Below are positions 1 to 5,796 of a DNA stretch of 25,961 bases, one piece after another. Made by a program: the position numbers and the translations under genes. Source of the stretch: an uncultured Oscillospiraceae bacterium (GTDB lineage Bacteria; Bacillota; Clostridia; Oscillospirales; Acutalibacteraceae); assembly GCA_900543525.1 (NCBI GenBank), contig UQRS01000027.1, forward strand, positions 1 through 25,961. The letters run 5' to 3'. The stretch's first letter is position 1. Every line of letters starts with the position of its first letter. The notes below the pieces were generated by a model that was given only the letters and a program-made list of their open reading frames with translations, was not told the origin of the DNA and made no database searches.

Positions 1-84
1 TATCACTAATAACTCACAGACAATTTGCAAAATTTACACAAGAAGGTTTGTTTCCGGTTTTACTTATATATCGCCGATATTTAA

Positions 85-234
85 CACCGCAAGCACGGAA
101 AGTTGGATATTCAAATAACGCTTAACGGAGAATTCCGCACGCATATCGACTACTACGATGAAAGCGGAGATATAACCGACAGGTACGCCGAAATATGGTA
201 TTTCCCGAATTGGGAAAGTATGGCGGAGGGTTAA
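85..234 (+). pseudogene. 3' remnant of an unrecognised coding region
   Basis: The frame is open for 49 codons after an in-frame TAA at 82-84 and ends at TAA 232-234, with no plausible start codon. The residues look protein-like (it contains DESGDITDRYAEIWYFPNW) and acidic/aromatic. Two other forward frames are also open from the window edge to 118 and 125, so one frameshift could join a longer upstream gene to this tail. The stretch is clearly more AT-rich than the rest of the window. I do not recognise the family. It may be the end of a decayed accessory gene or simply non-coding. Confidence 0.3.
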
Positions 235-265
235 CCCTCCGCCATATCATATATAAATATTTTTT
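219..265 (+). terminator. Perfect 28-bp palindrome with delayed T-tract
   Basis: Positions 219-246 form a perfect inverted repeat centred on GTTAAC, so the TAA that ends the preceding remnant lies at its centre. As RNA it would be a GC-rich hairpin (arm TATGGCGGAGGG). The run of six Ts starts about 13 nt beyond the stem, further than in a textbook intrinsic terminator. Termination of the rightward remnant is likely but not certain. Confidence 0.45.
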
Positions 266-360
266 GTGCTGTAAATATAACAGACTCGGCAGGCACACAG
301 TTTTATGTTGTGCGCCCGTTTTTTTGCTTGTGACAAGTAATTTGAATGAAAATTTTAGGC

Positions 361-401
361 AAAGAAAAACGCTCAAAGCCGCATAAACAAAGGCTTTGAG
401 C
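361..401 (-). terminator. Rho-independent terminator of tRNA-Leu
   Basis: A perfect 10-bp stem (371-380 pairing with 392-401) with an 11-nt AT-rich loop is followed on the minus strand by GTTTTTCTTT. It begins 3 nt past the encoded CCA end of the leftward tRNA-Leu gene, which fixes its role. Confidence 0.85.
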
Positions 402-403
402 GG

Positions 404-490
404 TGGTGCGGATAACAGGAGTTGAACCTGCACCGAGTTGCCCCGACTAGAACCTGAATCTAGCGCGTCTGCCAATTCCGCCATATCCGC
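404..490 (-). tRNA. tRNA-Leu (anticodon CAG), CCA encoded
   Basis: The minus strand reads as an 87-nt class II tRNA. The acceptor arm GCGGATA pairs near the 3' end, the anticodon stem CTAGA/TCTAG encloses a TTCAGGT loop giving anticodon CAG, a long variable arm is present, the T-loop is GGTTCAACTCC, and the gene ends with encoded CCA. It reads CUG leucine codons. The gene lies between its own terminator at 361-401 and a long leader starting near 648. Confidence 0.95.
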
Positions 491-648
491 ATATTCTGTT
501 TTTGTCCTCTAATTTTTACACGGCGAGGGCAACCGAGGTGGGCAAAAAGCAATTCCACAAAGTAGCAGCAGTTCTTCTGCTTCTGCACACGAGTTCGGAG
601 AAAAAGCAATCGGCAGCGCCGTCAGCACTTCTCCCTTCCGAATCGTGC
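491..648 (-). ncRNA. Structured leader or small RNA upstream of tRNA-Leu, family unknown
   Basis: This is the roughly 158-nt stretch between the consensus minus-strand promoter and the tRNA-Leu 5' end. It contains no ATG on the transcribed strand and folds well by eye. Arms 647-637 (CACGATTCGGA) and 599-588 pair over 11 bp with one bulged C, enclosing a small hairpin CGGC-GCT-GCCG (621-611). A second hairpin AGCAG-AAGAA-CTGCT lies at 581-567. The 10-mer ATTGCTTTTT occurs twice (610-601 and 552-543). I looked for and did not see the SRP RNA core, T-box signature, tmRNA or RNase P motifs. No U-tract ends it before the tRNA, so it is either a processed tRNA leader or an undescribed RNA. Confidence 0.35.
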
Positions 649-654
649 TAAGAT

Positions 655-683
655 AGTATAGCATTTGCTTTGCGTTTTGTCAA
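655..683 (-). promoter_or_regulatory. Consensus sigma-A promoter for the tRNA-Leu transcript
   Basis: On the minus strand TTGACA (683-678) is followed after 17 nt by TATACT (660-655). The predicted start is near 648. It points left toward tRNA-Leu, 158 nt away, and has no other gene in front of it. Confidence 0.85.
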
Positions 684-723
684 CCATAAATTTGCGATTT
701 TTTTGATGTAAAAGAATTTTTTG

Positions 724-752
724 TTGAAAGCGGTGTCAAGTTGGAATATAAT
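724..752 (+). promoter_or_regulatory. Sigma-A promoter of potABC
   Basis: TTGAAA (724-729), a 17-nt spacer and a perfect TATAAT (747-752) predict a start near 759, about 130 nt ahead of potA. It is divergent from the tRNA-Leu promoter, the two -35 boxes being about 40 bp apart. Confidence 0.8.
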
Positions 753-758
753 AAAATG

Positions 759-889
759 GTAATGCTGACCTGCAGAAAGGCGGAGAGCCGCCCGACAGCT
801 CAAAAAAAGCAATCCGCAAGCGGCTGTCCGCCGCGCGAAAGGCCGGGAGCGTCCGTATCATTTTTATACCCACGTGGAGGAACACCTTT
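759..889 (+). promoter_or_regulatory. Long potA 5' leader with mutually exclusive hairpins
   Basis: The leader holds hairpin GGCGG-AGAG-CCGCC (779-792) and a longer hairpin pairing GACAGC (794-799) with GCTGTC (823-828). GGCGGA (779-784) can instead pair with TCCGCC (827-832), excluding both. No terminator U-tract or known riboswitch core is visible. The potA ribosome site GGAGG lies 9 nt before the ATG. Regulation by this leader is speculative. Confidence 0.3.
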
Positions 890-1969
890 ATGGAGCCCAT
901 ATTGTCCATTGAAAATATTACAAAATCTTATGGAGAGAATACGGTGCTTGACCACCTGTCGCTGCAGGTTGGACGCGGCCGTTTTGTCACCCTCCTTGGC
1001 CCTTCCGGCTGTGGAAAGACCACCACAATCCGCATTATTGCCGGACTGGAAACGCCGGAGGCCGGCCGGGTTCTGCTGAACGGCGAGGACGTGACGGCTC
1101 TGCCCCCCGACAAGCGGCGGGTCAACACGGTTTTTCAAAATTACGCGCTGTTTCCGCATCTCAGCGTATACGGCAACGTGGCCTACGGGCTGAAGGTGCG
1201 CCGCCTTCCGAAGGCGGAAATTCGCAAAAAGGTATCGGACATGCTGGAGTTGGTCGAGCTTTCGGGATTTGAGGAGCGGCGGCCGGCCGAGCTTTCGGGC
1301 GGACAGCGGCAGCGGGTGGCCATCGCCCGCGCGCTTGTGCTGGATCCGGAGATTCTTCTGCTGGACGAGCCGCTCGGCGCGCTGGATCTTCAGCTGCGGC
1401 GGCAAATGCAGCGGGAGTTGAAGGCCATCCAGCTCCGGCTGGGCATCACCTTCATCTACATCACCCACGATCAGGAGGAGGCCATGTCCATGTCGGATGA
1501 CATCATCCTGATGCAGGACGGCCGGATCGAACAGCGCGGCACCCCGCGGGAGATTTACGAGCATCCGGCAACCGAGTTTGCCGCCTCCTTCATCGGGGAA
1601 TCCAACATCCTGCACGGTGAGCTGGAAGTCGATGGAAAAGGCGGCATCTGCCTGAACACGCCCGGCGGAAAGGTTCCCTGCGCGGCGGCCGAAGCGACAC
1701 CGGGAGGCAGACTGCCGATGGCAGCTGCAATCTCCATCCGGCCACACGATATCTCCCTCCTGCGGGAGGCGGCGCCGGGCGCCCTGCCCGGAAAAATCGG
1801 GCATGTGCAATACACCGGCTCCTTCGTCCGCGTCACGGTAGAGACCGGCGCCGGCACGCTCACGGCCGAGCCGGACGGGCACACGGCCGACTTTTTGCAG
1901 GGGGAGACGGTTTACCTCTCCTGGCGGCCGGAGCACGCGGCCGTCATCGGCAGCGCGCCGCGCAGGTAG
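890..1969 (+). CDS. potA: Spermidine/putrescine ABC importer, ATP-binding protein PotA
   Basis: This 359-aa cytoplasmic ATPase would drive polyamine uptake through the PotB/PotC channel. It shows Walker A GPSGCGKT (37-44), Q-loop Gln83 in FQNYALF, ABC signature LSGGQ (135-139), Walker B ILLLDEP (about 155-161) and H-loop His193 in THDQEEA. The C-terminal part from about residue 235 matches the TOBE-type regulatory domain of CUT1/Pot ATPases in length and position. Start: GGAGG lies 9 nt before ATG 890. It is the first gene of potA-potB-potC, with a consensus promoter at 724-752. The close neighbours potB/potC, with their full-length EAA loops, support polyamine over sugar, sulphate or iron uptake, but the substrate is inferred from family resemblance. 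Confidence 0.9.
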   Translation: MEPILSIENITKSYGENTVLDHLSLQVGRGRFVTLLGPSGCGKTTTIRIIAGLETPEAGRVLLNGEDVTALPPDKRRVNTVFQNYALFPHLSVYGNVAYGLKVRRLPKAEIRKKVSDMLELVELSGFEERRPAELSGGQRQRVAIARALVLDPEILLLDEPLGALDLQLRRQMQRELKAIQLRLGITFIYITHDQEEAMSMSDDIILMQDGRIEQRGTPREIYEHPATEFAASFIGESNILHGELEVDGKGGICLNTPGGKVPCAAAEATPGGRLPMAAAISIRPHDISLLREAAPGALPGKIGHVQYTGSFVRVTVETGAGTLTAEPDGHTADFLQGETVYLSWRPEHAAVIGSAPRR

Positions 1970-2047
1970 GGCAAAGCGGCCGCCTGCTGCGAAAGCCCTC
2001 CCCACAACGCGCCCGGAATATGAAAGAAAGGATGTGCGCCGAACCGT

Positions 2048-2890
2048 ATGAAGAAAAAAGGCGTTCCGCTTTCGGTTTTGCCCATGTACATCTGGACAGC
2101 CGCTTTTATTTTGCTGCCGCTCGCTTATATCCTCGTGGTCAGCCTGCTGACGCCCGATCGAATGAACGGCGCGGTTTTGCCCTTTACAATCGAGAATTAT
2201 GCCCGTATCGCCGACCCCACGATTCTGGATGTGTTTGTCCGCTCCTTCCGCCTCGCGCTGAAGACGACGGTCATCTGCTTTGTCGTCGGGTATCCCTTCG
2301 CCTACTGCATGGCGCGGCTGGAGGGGCAGCTGCGAAACGTGATCATGCTGCTGGTGATGATTCCCTTCTGGACCAACTCGCTGCTGCGAACCTATGGCTG
2401 GATCATTCTGCTGCGGGGCAACGGCCTGTTCAGCGGCCTTATGACCGGTCTGACGGAGGAGGCGCCAAGCCTCCTCTACACCTACGGCGCGACATTGCTC
2501 GGCATGGCTTACTCCATGCTGCCCTTTATGATTCTGCCGGCCTACTCCTCCATATCCAAGCTGGAGCGCCCGGTGCTGGAGGCGGCGCGAGACCTCGGCG
2601 CGGGCAAGGTGCGTACCTTTTTCAGCGTGACCCTGCCGCTTTCCCTCCCCGGCGTTTTGTCGGGCTGCGTGCTGGTTTTTGTGCCCTCGATGGGGATGTT
2701 TTTCATCTCCGACCTGATGGGAGGGGCGAAGGTCTCCCTTCTCGGGAACCTGATTAACATGCAGATTCACACGGCGCGGAACCTCCCCTTTGCGGCGGCG
2801 CTGTCGATCGTGATGCTGCTGTTTGCCATCCTCTTCATCGCGGTGTACCGCAAATGCACCGGAAAAAGCGAGCTGGAGGGGATCGCCTGA
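2048..2890 (+). CDS. potB: Spermidine/putrescine ABC importer permease PotB
   Basis: A 280-aa inner-membrane permease with about six hydrophobic segments, the first near residues 11-33. The EAA loop that docks onto the ATPase is clear (EAARDLGAGKVRTFFSVTLP, from 178), as is the family-typical FWTNSLLRTYGW stretch. It would pair with PotC to form the channel. It begins 78 nt after potA. The start at 2048 has only a distant AGGA (15 nt away), but no better in-frame start exists and the protein begins in the usual place for the family. Length matches PotB (about 275-285 aa). Confidence 0.9.
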   Translation: MKKKGVPLSVLPMYIWTAAFILLPLAYILVVSLLTPDRMNGAVLPFTIENYARIADPTILDVFVRSFRLALKTTVICFVVGYPFAYCMARLEGQLRNVIMLLVMIPFWTNSLLRTYGWIILLRGNGLFSGLMTGLTEEAPSLLYTYGATLLGMAYSMLPFMILPAYSSISKLERPVLEAARDLGAGKVRTFFSVTLPLSLPGVLSGCVLVFVPSMGMFFISDLMGGAKVSLLGNLINMQIHTARNLPFAAALSIVMLLFAILFIAVYRKCTGKSELEGIA

Positions 2891-2933
2891 CCCCTCTCCC
2901 CCACTGCCATTTTATATGAAAGGAGTACCCGCC

Positions 2934-3749
2934 ATGCGTTATAAAACCGGCGTTCTCGGGAAAATCTATCTTTGGATCATACTGGCGCTGCTCTATCTTC
3001 CGATCGTGACCGTAGTGGCCTACTCCTTCAACGACGCCAAATCGAGCGCCGAGTGGGTGGGCTTTACCCTCAACTGGTACAGAAAGCTGTTCACCTCCGG
3101 AAAATACGGAACAGGGCTGAAAAACAGCCTGTTGATCGCGGTTTGCTCTGTGGCCGGTGCCGGCGTGATCGGCACCTCGGCCGCGGTGGGCGCTGCCTCC
3201 CGCAAATTCCGCACCCGCGGCGCGTTCGAGAGTCTGTCGATACTGCCCATCATGATCCCGGAGATTATCATGGGCATGTCGCTGCTGAGTGTTTTCACCA
3301 TGGCGGATATTCCGCTCGGCCTCGGGGCGATCATTCTGGCGCACATCACCTTCTGCATTCCCTACATCTATCTGGTGGTGCGTTCGCGACTGTCCGGCAT
3401 CGACAAATCGGTGGTGGAGGCGGCGCGGGACCTCGGCGCGGGGCGGGCGCGCGCCTTTCTGACCGTGACGGTGCCGCTGCTGGCGCCGGCCATCGGGGGC
3501 GGCTGCCTGCTGGCCTTTGCCATGTCCTTCGACGATGTGGTGATCAGCTTCTTCCTCATGTCGCCCGGCGCCGACATGCTTCCGGTGCAGATTTACTCGG
3601 CGCTGAAGCTGGGTCTGACGCCGGAGATCAACGCGCTTTTCACCGTGATGCTGGCATTTGTGATTCTGGCGGTCGTGATCTGGATGCTGTTTTCCAAAAT
3701 CCTGCCGGGCAGAGGGAAAATTTCCGAAAAAAGCGAAAAAACGACTTGA
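2934..3749 (+). CDS. potC: Spermidine/putrescine ABC importer permease PotC
   Basis: A 271-aa inner-membrane permease and partner of PotB. The first membrane segment is at about 11-30, followed by the periplasmic stretch SFNDAKSSAEWVGFTLNWY, typical of PotC. The EAA loop starts at 162 (EAARDLGAGRARAFLTVTVP). The frame stays open further upstream, but ATG 2934 is preferred because AAAGGAG sits 9 nt before it and the mature family start falls there. In most genomes potD, the extracellular binding lipoprotein, follows. Here tRNA genes follow directly, and the -35 box of their promoter overlaps the potC TGA stop. Confidence 0.9.
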   Translation: MRYKTGVLGKIYLWIILALLYLPIVTVVAYSFNDAKSSAEWVGFTLNWYRKLFTSGKYGTGLKNSLLIAVCSVAGAGVIGTSAAVGAASRKFRTRGAFESLSILPIMIPEIIMGMSLLSVFTMADIPLGLGAIILAHITFCIPYIYLVVRSRLSGIDKSVVEAARDLGAGRARAFLTVTVPLLAPAIGGGCLLAFAMSFDDVVISFFLMSPGADMLPVQIYSALKLGLTPEINALFTVMLAFVILAVVIWMLFSKILPGRGKISEKSEKTT

Positions 3750-3774
3750 CAAATTTCGGTCGAAAGTTTATAAT
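3746..3774 (+). promoter_or_regulatory. Perfect consensus promoter for tRNA-Met/tRNA-Glu
   Basis: TTGACA (3746-3751), 17-nt spacer, TATAAT (3769-3774). Both boxes are perfect. The TGA inside the -35 box is the potC stop codon (3747-3749). The predicted start is near 3781, about 10 nt before tRNA-Met. Confidence 0.9.
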
Positions 3775-3790
3775 AATCAAGTCGCAATAT

Positions 3791-3867
3791 GGCGGTATAG
3801 CTCAGTTGGCTAGAGCATTCGGTTCATACCCGAAGTGTCGTTGGTTCGAATCCGACTACCGCTACCA
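3791..3867 (+). tRNA. Elongator tRNA-Met (anticodon CAT), CCA encoded
   Basis: A 77-nt cloverleaf. Acceptor GGCGGTA pairs with TACCGCT (the first pair is G-U), D-arm is AGCTCAGTTGGCTAGAGC, anticodon stem TTCGG/CCGAA has loop TTCATAC, and encoded ACCA ends it. The paired first position rules out the initiator type. Strong likeness to Bacillus elongator tRNA-Met argues against the lysidine-modified tRNA-Ile(CAU), though this is not fully excluded by eye. Confidence 0.92.
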
Positions 3868-3873
3868 GCGATC

Positions 3874-3908
3874 AAGGAACTCTTCTGAAAAAAACAGAAG
3901 GGTTCCTT
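3874..3908 (+). other. 14-bp hairpin between tRNA-Met and tRNA-Glu
   Basis: AAGGAACTCTTCTG (3874-3887) pairs with 3895-3908 over 14 bp with a single G-U, enclosing a loop of seven As. Only TCTTT-like residues follow before tRNA-Glu starts at 3913, so it is a poor terminator. It more likely guides processing of the dicistronic tRNA transcript or is a leaky terminator. Confidence 0.6.
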
Positions 3909-3912
3909 CTTT

Positions 3913-3987
3913 GGCCCGGTGGTCAAGCGGCTAAGACACCGCCCTTTCACGGCGGTAACACGGGTTCGATTCCCGTCCGGGTCACCA
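3913..3987 (+). tRNA. tRNA-Glu (anticodon TTC), CCA encoded
   Basis: A 75-nt cloverleaf. Acceptor GGCCCGG pairs with CCGGGTC, anticodon stem CCGCC/GGCGG encloses CTTTCAC giving TTC, the T-arm is ACGGGTTCGATTCCCGT, and encoded ACCA ends it. It reads GAA/GAG. It shares the promoter at 3746-3774 with tRNA-Met and ends just before the terminator at 3991. Confidence 0.95.
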
Positions 3988-3990
3988 AAA

Positions 3991-4040
3991 TAAAAAAGCA
4001 CCCCGCAGCCTTTTGAACTGCGGGGTGCTTTTTTATTTTA
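3991..4040. terminator. Strong bidirectional intrinsic terminator
   Basis: An 18-nt arm at 3991-4008 pairs perfectly with 4018-4035 (core GCACCCCGCAG/CTGCGGGGTGC) and has A-run and T-run flanks, so both strands read as stem plus U-tract. It ends the rightward tRNA transcript and very probably the leftward aminopeptidase transcript. From 4041 to 4201 I see no gene, only a weak 6-bp hairpin (4048-4053 with 4064-4069) that on the minus strand is followed by AGAATTTTT. Confidence 0.9.
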
Positions 4041-4201
4041 AAAATTCTGCCGCACCCGGCAAAGCGGCAAAAGGCGAAATATGAAAAGTCAAAAATACCT
4101 CCCGCCTTTAAAGCTTCCCGATTTTGCGCGCGCCATTGGGCGAAGGCTTTCGTTTATCGCAGCCGGCCGCAGCCTGCACGCAGCTTTGTCGCGGTTTTGC
4201 C

Positions 4202-5257
4202 TTACAAAATCAGCAGTTCCTTCGGTGCGGCTGTGAGATTTTCACAGCCGTCCCCGGTCACGCAGACCATATCCTCAATCCGGACGCCGAACCGCCCGGG
4301 CAGGTAGATGCCCGGCTCGACCGTCATGATCATTCCCGGCTCGAGCGGCACCGCACAGCCCGGGGAGAGGCGAGGCTCCTCATGAATCTCCAGCCCGACT
4401 GAGTGGCCGGTGCCGTGGCCGAAATACCGTCCGTAGCCCGCCGCCTCAATCACCGAGCGGGCGGCAAGGTCCCCCTCGCGGCAGGGCAGTCCGGGGCACA
4501 GTACGGCAAGGCCGGCCTCCTGCGCTTGCAGCACGGTATTATAGACCTGCCGCATTTCATCGTCCACATGGCCCAAAGCGACCGTGCGGGTCATATCGCT
4601 GTGGTAGCCCCCGAAAACCGCGCCGAAATCGAAGGTGATAAAATCTCCGGGGCGCAGCTTTCTCTCCCCCGGGACGCCGTGCGGCATGGAGGAATTCTCC
4701 CCCGATACGCAGATGGTCTCAAACGAGAGGTCCTCCGCCCCCAGCCGCCGCATGGTATAATCCAGCTCGATCGCCAGCTCCCGTTCGGAGACGCCCGGCC
4801 GAATCTGCGGCAGGAGGCGGTCGAAGGCCGCTTCGGCAATCCGCTGCGCCTTACGAATGGCATCAACCTCCTCGGCCGACTTGATCTGCCGCAGGGCGGA
4901 GACCATTTCGCTGAGGCCGTCGGCCTCCACCGGGCAGGGGGCAAGCGCCTCCAGCCGGCGGAGGGTAGAGACGGTGATCTCCTCCTCCGCAAGCAGACGG
5001 TCGGCCGCAAGGTCGGTCACCGCCTGCCGCAAAACGTCAGACAATCGCTCGAACAGCCGCACCTCGCAGCCGGAGGCAGTTTTCTCCGCCGCTTCGATGT
5101 AGCGGCTGTCGGTGTAAAAAAGCGCCCGTTCCCCCGAGAGGAACAGGTATCCGAGCGAAGAAGCAAAGCCGGTGAAATACCGGCGGTTCACCTCGGTCAA
5201 AATCAGCGCCGCCGCGCCCTCCGGCAGCCGGGCGCGCAAGGCCTCTATCCGCTGCAT
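4202..5257 (-). CDS. M24-family Xaa-Pro aminopeptidase/dipeptidase
   Basis: A 351-aa cytoplasmic metallopeptidase that would remove N-terminal residues before proline. The N-terminal creatinase-like domain spans about 1-120 and the C-terminal pita-bread domain about 130-351. The five metal ligands are visible: Asp210 and Asp221 (FDFGAVFGGYHSDMTRT), His285 (GHGTGHSVG), Glu314 (TVEPGIY) and Glu328 (RIEDM). The catalytic-pocket His193 is in MPHGVP. Start: the frame is open 62 codons further upstream, but ATG 5257 has GGGGAG about 9 nt before it and begins the family-like MQRIEALRARLP. In Bacillus the orthologous yqhT follows aroQ and precedes efp; here aroQ precedes it but efp is absent downstream. 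Whether it acts on dipeptides or longer peptides is not readable. Confidence 0.9.
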   Translation of the reverse strand: MQRIEALRARLPEGAAALILTEVNRRYFTGFASSLGYLFLSGERALFYTDSRYIEAAEKTASGCEVRLFERLSDVLRQAVTDLAADRLLAEEEITVSTLRRLEALAPCPVEADGLSEMVSALRQIKSAEEVDAIRKAQRIAEAAFDRLLPQIRPGVSERELAIELDYTMRRLGAEDLSFETICVSGENSSMPHGVPGERKLRPGDFITFDFGAVFGGYHSDMTRTVALGHVDDEMRQVYNTVLQAQEAGLAVLCPGLPCREGDLAARSVIEAAGYGRYFGHGTGHSVGLEIHEEPRLSPGCAVPLEPGMIMTVEPGIYLPGRFGVRIEDMVCVTGDGCENLTAAPKELLIL

Positions 5258-5298
5258 GGCAGCATTCTCCCCTTTCCGATCCGGCCGGGTTCGGCCGC

Positions 5299-5330
5299 AA
5301 AACGCCGCCGGTTTTAAAAATCCCGGCGGC
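5299..5330 (-). terminator. Intergenic hairpin between aroQ and the aminopeptidase
   Basis: On the minus strand GCCGCCGG (5330-5323) pairs with CCGGCGGC (5311-5304) around an AT-rich loop containing ATTTTTAAAA, followed by GTTTTG. The stem is strong but the U-tract short, so partial termination or mRNA processing are both possible. Similar hairpins follow rnc and rdgB. Confidence 0.45.
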
Positions 5331-5358
5331 AAAGCCCTATGGCGTTTGTGTCGTTTTC

Positions 5359-5796
5359 CTATTTTGCGAGGGCGATGTCCCGCAGCGCACTCACGGCGAG
5401 GCTGTAGCTCTTCTCCCCAAAGCCGGCGATGACGCCGCGGCAAACCGGAGAAATCACCGACGTATGGCGGAACGCCTCCCTGGCGTGGACGTTGGACATG
5501 TGCACCTCGACAAACGGCTTGTCAACCGCGGCGATCGCGTCGCGGATGGCGTAGCTGTAGTGGGTGTAGGCCCCGGCATTCAGGGCACAGCCGTCATACT
5601 CCTCCAGGACGCTGTGGATTTTGTCAATCAGCTCTCCTTCGGCGTTCGACTGAAAGAAGTCGAGGGTGATCCCGAGACTTTTTGCGTAGCTGTCGAGGGA
5701 GGCGTTAATCTCCCCCAAAGTGCGTCTGCCATAGACGCCCGGCTCTCTGCGTCCGAGCATATCAAGGTTGGGTCCGTTCAAAATCAAAAACTTCAT
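5359..5796 (-). CDS. aroQ: Type II 3-dehydroquinate dehydratase
   Basis: A 145-aa cytoplasmic enzyme for the third step of the shikimate pathway (dehydroquinate to dehydroshikimate), normally a dodecamer. Visible features are the N-terminal strand and MKFLILNGPNLDMLG signature, Arg17 and Tyr22 on the lid loop (GRREPGVYG), Asn73 and His79 (ALNAGAYTHYS), His99 (EVHMSN) and Arg110. Length is typical (about 145-150 aa). The start at 5796 is set by the ATGA overlap with the stop of the upstream TIM barrel gene and by the family N-terminus; the frame itself extends 7 codons further. It is translationally coupled to that gene and followed, after a hairpin, by the M24 peptidase, as in the Bacillus yqhS-yqhT pair. 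Confidence 0.95.
   Translation of the reverse strand: MKFLILNGPNLDMLGRREPGVYGRRTLGEINASLDSYAKSLGITLDFFQSNAEGELIDKIHSVLEEYDGCALNAGAYTHYSYAIRDAIAAVDKPFVEVHMSNVHAREAFRHTSVISPVCRGVIAGFGEKSYSLAVSALRDIALAK

Noticed and set aside
491..683. tRNA-Leu leader as SRP RNA, 6S RNA or T-box
   Set aside because: No GGTCAGGTCCGGAAGGAAGCAG-type SRP loop, no T-box sequence, and the 5' end pairs locally instead of closing with the 3' end as in 6S RNA.
741..1079. 112-codon forward frame overlapping the potA start
   Set aside because: It overlaps potA out of frame, lacks an SD and has no recognisable content.
800..2770. 656-codon open frame antisense to potA/potB
   Set aside because: Composition is Arg/Gln/His/Gly-rich without domains, and it lies opposite intact PotA and PotB with full motifs; a GC-rich shadow frame.
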